In this document: in pieces, positions 11,417 through 23,400 of the stretch
Layout of the letters: each line of letters opens with the position of its first letter
How positions within the stretch are numbered: the stretch's first letter is position 1
Translations under genes and position numbers: made by a program
Source: Bolinopsis microptera
Taxonomy: Eukaryota; Ctenophora; Tentaculata; Lobata; Bolinopsidae
DNA length: 64,000 nt
Assembly: GCF_026151205.1 (NCBI RefSeq)
Contig: NC_087077.1
Span: forward strand, 2,420,001-2,484,000
Direction of reading: 5' to 3'
Notes under the pieces: generated by a model
What the model saw: the letters and a program-made list of their open reading frames with translations, nothing else
Database searches by the model: none
What the model was told of the DNA's origin: nothing

Positions 11417-14400
11417 ATGGGAGACAACATACACCAGTTAACGAGCTTGCCATATTCAAACTTTGAAGATGAACATTCTGAAGATGCTGATCATGCACAT
11501 GGTGAACATGGACATGGTGATCACATACCCCACTTACATGTGAGTTAATTTTGGTTCTGTTGACTGGTAGAATAGTTTCGATAAATCTGCGTTTACTAGA
11601 ATCAATGAATAGCAGACAGTAGTAACTTGTGTTGCTTTGATAGGTTACTAAGATCTGAAGAATGTAATTATTACAATACATTAAAACCTCAATTTAACGA
11701 ACCCGGATTTACCGTACCTCACTTTTACTGAAGCAATTTCTTCCCCCCCCCCCCCCCCCCCCCCCCCCCAAATATGTTTATTATAGATAATATGAACAAA
11801 GACAACCCTGATTTGCTGCAACACTAATTTACTGCAGCTTTTTTCTTTTCCCCAAACTCAGCATTAAATCGAATTTTACTGTAAACAATTAACACCACAG
11901 GTTGAAAATGTAACATCAAGTGGGAGAAAGCCTCGATTAACAGAAAAGTTTAAAACATTAACGAAAGAAAAGAAAATAACCATCATACTAGCATCTCGTA
12001 AGTTTTACTAAAAATTTGTTTTACTTTAACTTAATGAATAATGGCACACTTCTAATCATTGTTCAACTTTTCTATGAAGGATTGAACGTATAGTAATCCG
12101 ATCAAGTGTCAAAAATCATCATTTAATTTTTTTATAAAGAGCAATTATGTGGGCCATGAAAGAGTTTTAAAAACTTTTTGTCATGCTCAATTTATCGCCG
12201 TTATCTTTCTCCAAAACATCAGAGTTGTCTTTGGTTACGTTTCCTTAATTGTGTTCTGACAAGTTTCTAACCGAGTTAAAGTTCTGATATGATTTTTATG
12301 AAGGAACATAAGTGAAGGTTGCTACATGGTCTAATGTATCAGCCCATTTTTACCAGCTAAGGTACTAGCTGGAACAATTTCATGATTTTCGTCATTGTGA
12401 CACCAAATCAATTCCCGACAGTAGCATTACTCCTATCTAAGATTGTGATCTCGTTATATTTGTAAAGCCTCTTGTCACTGTTATCGGTTTTTTATCTAAA
12501 ATTGTTTATATGATAATCACTTTTAATTCACAAGATTTAATTAAGTTTAATTATTATCTAATATACAATTCTTTTCAGTTTTAGTTATATTGTCAGTATT
12601 TACAATTGTCTATGCCAGCGTGGAAAAACATAGAAAGCCTCTTGAAGATCATGAAGCTGTGAGTTTATTTTAATCGTATCTTAAGATTAATCTTATCTTT
12701 GAATTAAAATTATGAACAATAATAATATACACTATTTGTAGCTGTTTGAATGGGTGCGTATTTAAAGTAAACCTTTATTCTATATCAAGAGTTACCATTA
12801 CAAATAACAAACAACACACTGTACAATTTCAGACTTGTAAAGCTGTTGAGAAGTTTGAAAGAGTAGATGCTGGTTTCAACATTACTAAAACAAAGAAACA
12901 GTGTCTGAAATGGGGGGCATGTTGGGATTTCACCGCTCTTGGTTCCCCTGAATGTTTTTACCCATTTTCTAATCGCAGAGGTGAGTTCAATGAACTACAA
13001 TATTAATTTTAATACATCATGTACAAGTACGTGTACATTATAGTGCTTATTATAAAGTAACAAGTAACACCAGCAAAAATACAACGAAACATATTTCAGG
13101 TTATCGTGTTGTAACAAGCAAGGTTCAGGTTTGGGGAATGGAGATAGATCTGGAGCGTATTGATGCTTTAGATAGTATCTTTCCTGATGAGGTTAAAACC
13201 TTAAAATGTATCATATCCTATGAGACGGACAGCAGGTTACGAGTTAAGATATTTGATCCTGCAAAGGAAAGATATGAGGTACAATTTACTTTAATACTCG
13301 CAATTATTGTAATACAATTATTAATGTAATACAATCATTTTAACACTATTAACTTACACAGTATTACACTATTTCATTTCTGTGGTTTAAAATTTCTGGA
13401 CCTAGGCTATTTTAATATTAAGTTACACCACACTTTTCATGAGATTTTCCAAAATTAATAATTCATGAATCATGACGAAATTAAATAACCACTCTCAGGT
13501 CCCTATGAGCTCGCACCACGAAGTATCTGGCCACCGTATGCAGTACATCCTCACCATAACCCGTCAAATGTTTGGGTTTTCAGTGTCCCGAACTCACGAA
13601 GCTACCTCTACTATTTTTAACACGACTATGGAGGGTCTCATATTCTCAGATCAGCTACTTCAGCTCAACATGGCACTTTCCTCAAGGTTTGAGAGCATTT
13701 TGCGTTAATATTTGTTTACATACTCTCGTTTATACTGTAAATCTTTTGTGTTATTAGGCAACTGATTAATAAAGCCTTGTTTTCGAAAACTCCAGAAAAT
13801 TTATAGACGAATTGGTCAGTAATGATAGAGAAATAGTGATTAAAGGAACCCCAAATCATTTGCAAACTAGATTCAAATCATAAACAATCTGTTGATTTCC
13901 AGTAATGTGTATGGACTGAGTGGCGACCACAAGGACGGTCTACTCCGCAAAATGGAGTTTAACTATCAAAGTGTCTGGGCGACCTCGGTCGAGAAACGAC
14001 ACGGCGCGCACCCGTTCTTACTACACGTGGAGAAAGATGGTCATGCTAGTGGTTTCTTCCTACAGAACTCAAACGCTATGGGTTAGTTTTACATGGAAAT
14101 AAGTGAGATTTACATCGTGAGATCTGTTATTCTACTCAAGATAACATTAAATAAGGTCAGATTTAAACCATTACACTGTCTAGCATATTAATGTACCAAC
14201 TGGCACATTGTTATACTGTGTTGCACTTCTAAAATAAGCTATAATCTTCTCCACTGCTCCTTTCAATAGCTTATCTAACCTATCTAAAATATCGGCATTA
14301 CCACTCACTAAACTATCTGTTGTACCTACTTTTATTTTCCAGATGTTGTCCTGAGTCCCTACCCCTCTATCACATTCCGCACAAGCGGTGGAATTTTAGA

Positions 14401-17400
14401 TTTCTACATCTTCCTTGGGCCCACCCCAGCTGAAGTGATGGCCCAATTCTCTGACAAGGTGTGAAGTTATTTAATTAATCAATTTTCTCGGTCTTAATCG
14501 TTAAATCTGGTATCATGGAGAAAATTTTGAGTTTTAACAGTATGATTATGACGATACATACCTCCCAAATTTATATCTCAGACATGTTTTTGGTAGGTCT
14601 GTTTCCGCTTTCACCACGAATTTCACAGTAATCATGTTATCTGGCAAACTTCAATTCAAAGCATGTGAAAAATTTAGCTACTGGCAACAGGTCAAATTAC
14701 AAAACGAAATGTAGCTGTAGGATAAGTCAACGATGTTGTCACAGCAACAATTATAAGCATCTGACATAATGAGTCAAAACAGCACTTTGAGTTACTTTTA
14801 TTGTGCCACATAATGATAATATTTTATCGTTATTATTATAGCCCGTATAATTTCAGATTGGAAAACCGTTCCTACCGCCGCTGTGGGCCTTAGGCTACCA
14901 TTTTGGTAGTGAAAACTTCCAAACCGACGAAGAAATCTCGGCTCTTGTCAACTCTACGTTTCCTCTGGTATGTACTATGTATAATGTATATTGTATCTGT
15001 AATCTGTCACTTGATTTTAAAAGGGATTCAAAAATGTACATACCCTAGATAAGGGATAAGTTTTAAAAAACCGTTTCAGGCAAATCGGTTTAAAAATGGA
15101 CGTCACAGATGAAATGTTCTGAATTGTATCAGCTTTTCTAACCGACTTTAGTTCCTGACAGTCTGGTTTATTATCGAGATATTTAAACGATTTTATAATG
15201 GAACACGATATTGGACACATCAAATGGATATGTTGTATCCTAACCGTTATCACTGTACCTAATCTAACAGAATTACAATGGACTTCCCTGGCATCCGCCC
15301 CTCTTATTTTAATGAAAATATAATGAGCCCATCAACGATTTGATATTCTGCCTTTTCACTTTACCTGTTTATACGGATTATACGGATATTTTATTTCGTG
15401 TTCGTACTAATCACGGTAATCTAACACAGAATTACATTCGTCTGACTGGCATCCGCCCGTCCTATTTTGGTGGAAAGATAATGAGCCAATTAACGGTCTT
15501 ATCACTCTGCCTCAGAGGTACCATTATTAGGGTGCGATAGGTGCGGAATGCAGACGTGCATACTGCATACCTTTCCGTATATTTCCCGCATTTTCTGCAT
15601 AAGTTTGCAGAAATACTCAGAAAATGTTCAAATAATTAGCAAACATTTGCTGCACTCAAATGGTACCACTGCTCTATCTTTCAACTTTTTTATGCGTGAT
15701 AAAATGAAACAACATGTTGAGCTGTCTGAAATTATTTTAGATTTGAAAGAAGGATATTGAGATTGGAAACTTTCGGTTGACCTTGAAATAGACAGTAATG
15801 AGTAGATACTTACTTACTTACTTGATAAGGTCTCCTCAATCATTCGAGTGGCCTGCACCAAGGAATTGCCGCTTATGTCGTATCATCTCTATCCAGTGCT
15901 TTCGGTTTCCTGCCACGTTGGTGATGTGTGAGCTAATAACACTGTGGGAATAAGGTGACCTCTTCGTTCTCATCTGCGTCCTGGGGTCCTTGCGGCTTTG
16001 CCCAGACCGCTTCATACTGGAATCACCGTTCCTTGCATCCCGAGAATCACTCCTATCACAGTTTTTCCTTGTTGTTTCTGTAGCGTTGTTATTTGAGGTG
16101 GAAGGGATGCTGGCCCTTCGCACCCGATGAACCGCATGCAGTCCTAACGAGACAGATGTCCCGGTTATATTTTTCGACCTGTACTGGTCTAGAGCCGCAG
16201 TGTTCTGTTACCGTTCACCTGTTTTAACTGGAATCACCCAGAACAGGTTACTAAGCTTAACAGTGGCACCTCGAGAAGGGTGTGGCTCTTCACCACGCAC
16301 TACGGATCTTGGGCTCGGAGAGGTTGTGTAAGACACTTCACGAGCCCCTGGAGTTTGGAAAACCCCTTAGCCAACCAAGTTTGGAAAACCCCTTAGCCAA
16401 CCAAAAGTATGAGTAGATAATGGGGATCTAATTACATTGATCGACCGAGTCCGAGGTCTCGACCTCGGTTTTACCGAGGAATGTCGATTTTGGAAAATTG
16501 GTACGCAACTTTTGTTGAAACTAAATAGATTGTTTAAGATTGAAAACTTTTTTTTTTATTTGAAAATTCAATTAATTATTATATATACAAATCAAGCGTT
16601 ACATTTCAGCCATGCAAAATTACAATGACATATTTTAATATTCTAATTGAAAAATGGTGCTGCAATATAAGTTGCTTAATGTTTGGCCGGATGACAACTA
16701 ACTAAAAGAGAAAAATAAACTTGATTACATAATAATTAATTCGGCTGAACCAACACATAGCAAAAGCCACATTAACGTTGGGGCCGTCTACCAAATTTGA
16801 ATGACATACAATAACAAGAAATCAAACATATCATAAATAATTATATATGGATTTTGTTCATTACAATTCCGTCACAACTGATAGAAGAAAAAGAAGGACA
16901 AGCAGATAGGAAATTGGACGGACAGAATTGTAACCAACAAAAACACATTTCTGAGACTAGTCTGGCCAGACTGTATCGGCAGCCCAGAGGTACTTGATCA
17001 GATTGGCCTTAAAAGTAGAAATCCGCTCTGACTGCCGGATACATACTGGTAGACTATTCCATTTCAGCATAGATCTATAAAAGAAGCTATTTCGGAAGGC
17101 ATCCGAGCAGGGCACAGTGGTACTCATGTAAGTTGAAGTATCCGACCTATCAATTATTTGAGCATTGTGCCTAGTGTATCGGGTGCCCTCTGGACGGCAT
17201 AGGACTATATAAGTAGGAAGCGAAACTGGGATTATGCTATTCACTATTTTATAGAAGGTCATAAGATCGTTATAAATAAACTTCTGCATGACAGGGAGAA
17301 TATTTAGCTTCTTTTGCTCTGTAGCAAGTTTATCGTCATTATAACTGGAGTAGGGTTCACCATTGATCCATTTAATAGCCCTCTTTTGGATAGCAACAAA

Positions 17401-20400
17401 CTGTGAAGATTAAAACAATAACTATATCAATTTAATAATAGAGCGTACATTTTTAATGTCACTTTTTTGTACCGAAATTCCTCGGCCTCGGTCAAAATTA
17501 GTACTCCTCTGCCTTAGCCTCGGTTGAAAAAATAAAACCTCGGTTCTCCTCGGCCTCGGTTAAATTAAAATATGCCTTCCTCGGCCTCGGTCGCAAATCC
17601 GGCCCTCGGTCGATCACTGGTGATTACCAGGTAATTACTCTTAGAAACAGACCAGAAATTTTCTAATTAGGTAATTAGGCGCCCTCTCGAAGTTAACTAT
17701 GCCAATTTGATGCTACAAAACTGTAAATTTTGGAAGAGTAAAGGAGTAATCGTTTTGATCTAAGCCTATAGAAGCTAATGTTTCGTGAACACCCTGTATA
17801 AGTAGTAGTAACGGTATAGAAGCATGGAGGTCCTAGGTCTGAGAAAATCGCTAAATCGGTAGATTACGATCATTATCAGTGTAAATTGTACATATTCTAA
17901 AGCTCTTAATCTGACCCTGCCTTTGTGGGTAAACGCCGCAACAAAGGGAATGGTGAAACTCATCAACAGTGGAAATCTGACCCTGATTTTCAGCCCTCAT
18001 GGGAAAAAAATTGAATAATTTTGCGGATTTGTTCGCGGAACTTTTTGAAATTGTCGCGGCAGTAAGTGGAGTGACCAATTTGAGCACGCTAATTTGTCGA
18101 CAAAATATGAATTGAAGCATTATTGATAATGATCGACTCAGAGGGGATTTACATTACATATAGCCGAATATAGATATTATATGTGTATACGGGTTACGTC
18201 AAACAAATGTTTGGTCAATAACAAAACATTATCTCATATTATATAATAAACTCTTTAACATATTGTCTGTCTGGACACGTGCTCAGGGCAAAGCTCTCTG
18301 ACTTTAACACACTTAATTTAAAATTTAAACAATTTCTTACAGGACGGAGTATGGGTAGGTAAGTCAACTCTAGAGGAAAACATGGAGTTCACAGTGGATG
18401 CAGCAAGATATCCGAATATAGAGGATACAATATCTGATTTACATAACAAGGAGAAAGTGTTACTAGTGGACACAAGACCTGCTATTCTCGTATGTTATTC
18501 TTTAGAGATATTGTTAAATTAAATATTATTAAAATAGTGATCATCAAATTGCTTATTGTTAAATTACTTATTATTAAATTACTTTAAATTGTTAAATTTA
18601 AACTAATATTGCTGGACAAGACTATATTATTATCTACCTGATCTACGAATATAAAGTTATATTGATTAGTAATAACAAAAGTAAAATGTGTAGTTTCGCC
18701 AACATTTTTTTATAAGCTTCAAATACTGATATCATTAATTAAATGATTAACCTTTAGTTTTCTATAATTCATGAGTGAAATCTGTTATTTACCGTTATAT
18801 TTTGTAAATCATAGGAGTAAGATGATACTGGTTCTTACATCACATTATTACATCTTTATTTTCAGTTGAACAGTTCCCTGTACGACGAAAATGCAACCAA
18901 CTTTGTCAGGGACAGCGCCAATAAAACGATTATAGCGAAGGTAATTTCATCTGCAGCCAACACTTGCACATTATATAATATCTTTTAATATTTTATAACA
19001 TTTAAAACACTTTCTTCTTACGGAGCCTACCGTTCGTGTCTAATCAAAGCAAGTTTTGATATTTAATTAAATTTTTGTTCCTGCCGTTTCTTCGCAGCTC
19101 GTTTCAAAATGAATGAATCTCATCAAATTTCTGAAGGTTGCCTTTGCTCACGTCAGATCTTTCATTATATTATTGGTTCTTTTCATTATAAAATCACAAA
19201 CCATGCATGGCCATTGGCCATAGAATGGTCCATAGGCCTTAAATACTCTGGGTCACTGGGTATGATATGGGTAATAAACCAGAAATGATGGGCGTTGCTA
19301 AATATCAGTTCATGACTGCAGACCGAACTTTCTTGACGGAACAGCCCCCGATTTTTCAAGCTCCACCTCAAAATAACTGTGAAGGTAGCTTCTTGGAGTG
19401 ACAACCAGCCAGTTACTGAGCCAGAGTTACCTGCAGTGGCGTAACGTTGCCTGTTGGCGCCCCCGCCGAAAAAGCGCCCCCCTGTTGGCGCAGTTTTGCT
19501 AGTACCTAAGTTCAGTTTTTCAAAATTGTCCCACATTCAAACGACGATTTGGCGCCCCCTAAGAAGGCGCCCCCCGCACAGCGGGGCCCTTCGTTATTCC
19601 ACTGGTTTCATGATGTGCTTATTTAACCTGTAGGTCTGTCTGTCAGGTAGTTTAAGCACATCATGCAACAGATCTAACAATTCCAATAGTTCTAATTAGT
19701 CTAACTGGTCTAACTGGACATGAACCCAAGGTAAGGTGGTTGATTATGGCCTGTAAAGTGTTAAAACTAGGATTTGACCAGGCTGCGAGAACTACTAGGT
19801 TCTCGTGCTTTATTTTACATAGTACGGTTCTCAGAGGCACACTGAGTATGTGGCTCCCCCGTATATATGCGAGTATATATATACTATATACTAATATACT
19901 ATACAAATAGAAATTAGAAACGGCCGGTTGAGTCAAACCGGTCGTTTCTATTTGTATCTAGCTCTCGGCTTGCTGATTGAGCAGTGTCAGCAGACGACAC
20001 CAACCACAATTACTATGTACTATATATAGTCAGTCTGACTGTCTTATCAACAATCTGAAATTTAATTTTATGTTGGAAAAGTTAGAAAATCAAATCCTTC
20101 TTGAAATCTTCTCGAAAAGCCTGTCAGGAATTTTTAGAAATACTTAATTAATTTGTGGCAGTCTGTACCTTACATCGTCTTGGATGGTTAGAAAATTGGA
20201 TGAGTCATTATGGATTCCAGATCTGAGATCATTGGAGCACGACCGGCTGTGAGTTAGGTGTTCCTTCAAGAAATTTCTATTTATTCGAGCTGATTTTATG
20301 GTTGGAGAAATTACTGATAAGAATTAATAATCTTAATCTACAAATTTTCTATAGAATGAGAGATGAAAAATTCGGATGCTCTTATAAACTGCACTTTTGT

Positions 20401-23400
20401 GGCTTTAGGTCTTTAAGAAGAGTTATGGAATATCGTTAAAAGTCTAGCTGATAAAGCGTAGTGCATACACGATCCTGACACGAATAGCTGCAACTGTGAC
20501 GTTCAGAAATCATTGTATGGAACGAGACAAAAGAACAGAACTGATTCTATTAAATCCACGACAATCCAGTGCATTTCAACCCAGTGCATTTGAATCACAC
20601 CATGCCTCGCTGCAAGAAATACCGTTATCGCTATTTCCGAACAAGTTTTTCTGGATGGAAACGATTACTGATAAGAAGATTGTATGTGATTTAATAACAC
20701 CTGTAAACTGCAAATCCCACACTTTTATAGCTTTACATCTATTAGAACACTAGTGGAACTAATTCAACGACAATTCATAAATTTGCACGGTGCACTGTGC
20801 AGCAGATGTACCGATGAGTCTTTATCATGAAATGTCTGTATTACAATCACACCCTGTGACCTCCTCTCCGAACAGTGAGGTAGCTCACTGATGACACGTG
20901 CTTCTAGACTCAGATCCACTAAGTCAGGTACTACTACATAACTACACTGATGACACGTGCTTCTAAACTCAGATCCACTAAGTCAGGTACTACTACATAA
21001 CTACACTGATGACACGTGCTTCTAGACTCAGATCCACTAAGTCAGGTACTACTACATAACTACACTGATGACACGTGCTTCTAAACTCAGATCCACTAAG
21101 TCAGGTACTACTACATAACTACACTGATGACACGTGCTTCTAAACTCAGATCCACTAAGTCAGGTACTACTACATAACTACACTGATGACACGTGCTTCT
21201 AAACTCAGATCCACTAAGTCAGGTACTACTACATAACTACACTGATGACACGTGCTTCTAGACTCAGATCCACTAAGTCAGGTACTACTACATAACTACA
21301 GTGATGACACGTGCTTCTAAACTCAGATCCACTAAGTCAGGTACTACTACATAACTACACTGATGACACGTGCTTCTAAACTCAGATCCACTAAGTCAGG
21401 TACTACTACATAACTACACTGATGACACGTGCTTCTAGACTCAGATCCACTAAGTCAGGTACTACTACATAACTACATTGGAATGTCTTGAATCACGTGA
21501 CCATGTTTTACAGGTAGCTGGAGGCGAGGCGGCACTACCGGACTACTTCCACCCGGCCACCTTGAACTGGTTACAGGGGGCTCTAACTACCTACAGGTAC
21601 AGTTTTATAATATTACTATTAATCTCATCTTACTCTTCCACTATCTGGATAATATATTTACTGACGTTCTGAGAAATTATTTCAACAAGAAACTTGACTA
21701 AAACTGCACAGGTCTGCTCTGTCGTTTGCTGGGCTGTTTATTGACGAGAATGAACCGAGTACCCTAAGTGATGGGAGTGTTGGTGGCTGCTCAAATACTG
21801 ACTCTTACGATGATCCTATTTACAGACTCAGTTAGTATATAGCTGGGCACTTTTAGAAAATTAAAATGGGTACTTTTTTAAATGGGTACTTTTTTAAATG
21901 GGTACTTTTTCATCACAATATATTTTATCAAAATCTATTTGATCGTTATTATATAGTATACACAAGATCATTTATTTACAAGATTACAGCAAGCTAAAAA
22001 TCAACCAAGAAGATTCAAATAAAATAGTAACCAGGCTGTTTCCTTCCCATTGATTCCTCGGTCACAGATCCGCACGAAATATTCCTCTTGATCGATACTA
22101 GACACACCTTTAACCTCGACATTCCTCCTTTCTTCTTCTCTCCCCATCTCACTTTATCTGCAGACCTCCTCCCTTGTTTTGGTCTAGTGTCTTTCTCAGT
22201 CACCGTGTTATCACCTGTGCTACTCTGCACTGTGATGAGGAAGGGTCGGAGGGAGGGCTGTTTCTGTAGTTCCTGGGTAGGCCTGTGCAGGTTATCTAGA
22301 GATAATCTGTTATTTAGTGCCATTGGTTTGGGTCTGGCAGGAAGGGTTGGCATGGATACGTGGTGGGTCTTGCGGAGGGTTGAGGCGCTGGAGGGGTTGA
22401 AGGGGTTGATGTTGGAAGGTTCGTGGATGTAGAAAGAGAAGATACTCTTCTTGTCGGCTGAAGGAGAAGGTGGGTCTGTAAGGGAGGCGCTCTGTGGAGA
22501 CATGTCAGTGGCGTACAGTGAGGTACAGAGTTTCAGTAACTTGAGAGAAGATAGTGGAGATGTAGAACCTTGACAAAACTATTGCTCCTTTATTGCAAAA
22601 GCAGGAAGGAGTTTGGAAGTAACAAAGTAAACAAATGTATTTGTAGTAGGAATGAGAGGTTGGTATTGTATGTCTAGATATGAGGAGTGGTTACCAACGT
22701 TCTCTTATATAACGTTATGCTTGCTCCAGTCATGTGACCGATGACGGAGTCATGTGGCACGCCTTGTCACCAGATCAGATATCAGGCGGTATCCTCTGTC
22801 CGGCTGACCGGTCTTAGTATGTGATGTGAGTCGGGTAACAGACTTGTGGACTCATAACTTTGTAGTAGTTCCATTTTCATGGTGTCTACTTGAAGCTTCA
22901 GACTATATCACTTCTTTACTTCAGACAAAGTAAATCAACAACTTCTTTCCAAAAACCTCATTAAACCCAGGAAACGTACCTAAGTTGAAGAAGAAGACGT
23001 TGTGCCCCAGTGCGCGCCACCACGGAGGTCTCCGTCACTACGACGTGCACAACATCTACGGATGGAAGAGCTCTGCTGTCACTAATGCGTGAGTTGGGAA
23101 CTTTGAACTTTCTTTAAATTTTCTTGGATTCAAATAAAATTTCAGTAGTACAGCTGATTTTAAGCAAATGAGGGATTGTCTAATCCTTGTCTACCTGAGA
23201 TTATATTATATCTTTAACAATCGAATATAAAGGATTAAAATACCAATTAAATGTATTTCTAACCAACCTGCCACGTCACAATACCAATCTCTACAGAGCA
23301 CTGTCTGGAGTGATAAAAGAACAGCGATCCCTCCTTCTCAGCAGATCCACATACCTGGGCTCTGGAGTTCATACTGGTCACTTTATCAAGGAGAACAAAG

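Noticed and set aside
18343-18489. Missing exon between GH31 exons 9 and 10 carrying the DxD motif
   Set aside because: FPL-DGVWVG joins in phase and aligns in length with the family, so no gap is left for a DxD exon.
20887-21476. Regular repeat array as a possible CRISPR
   Set aside because: Units are contiguous with no spacers, and the DNA is from an animal.
22921-22970. Acceptor at CTTCAG (22924) for GH31 exon 14
   Set aside because: It leads to an in-frame stop within 20 codons; the CCCAG acceptor at 22970 keeps the frame into KTLCPSARHHGG.
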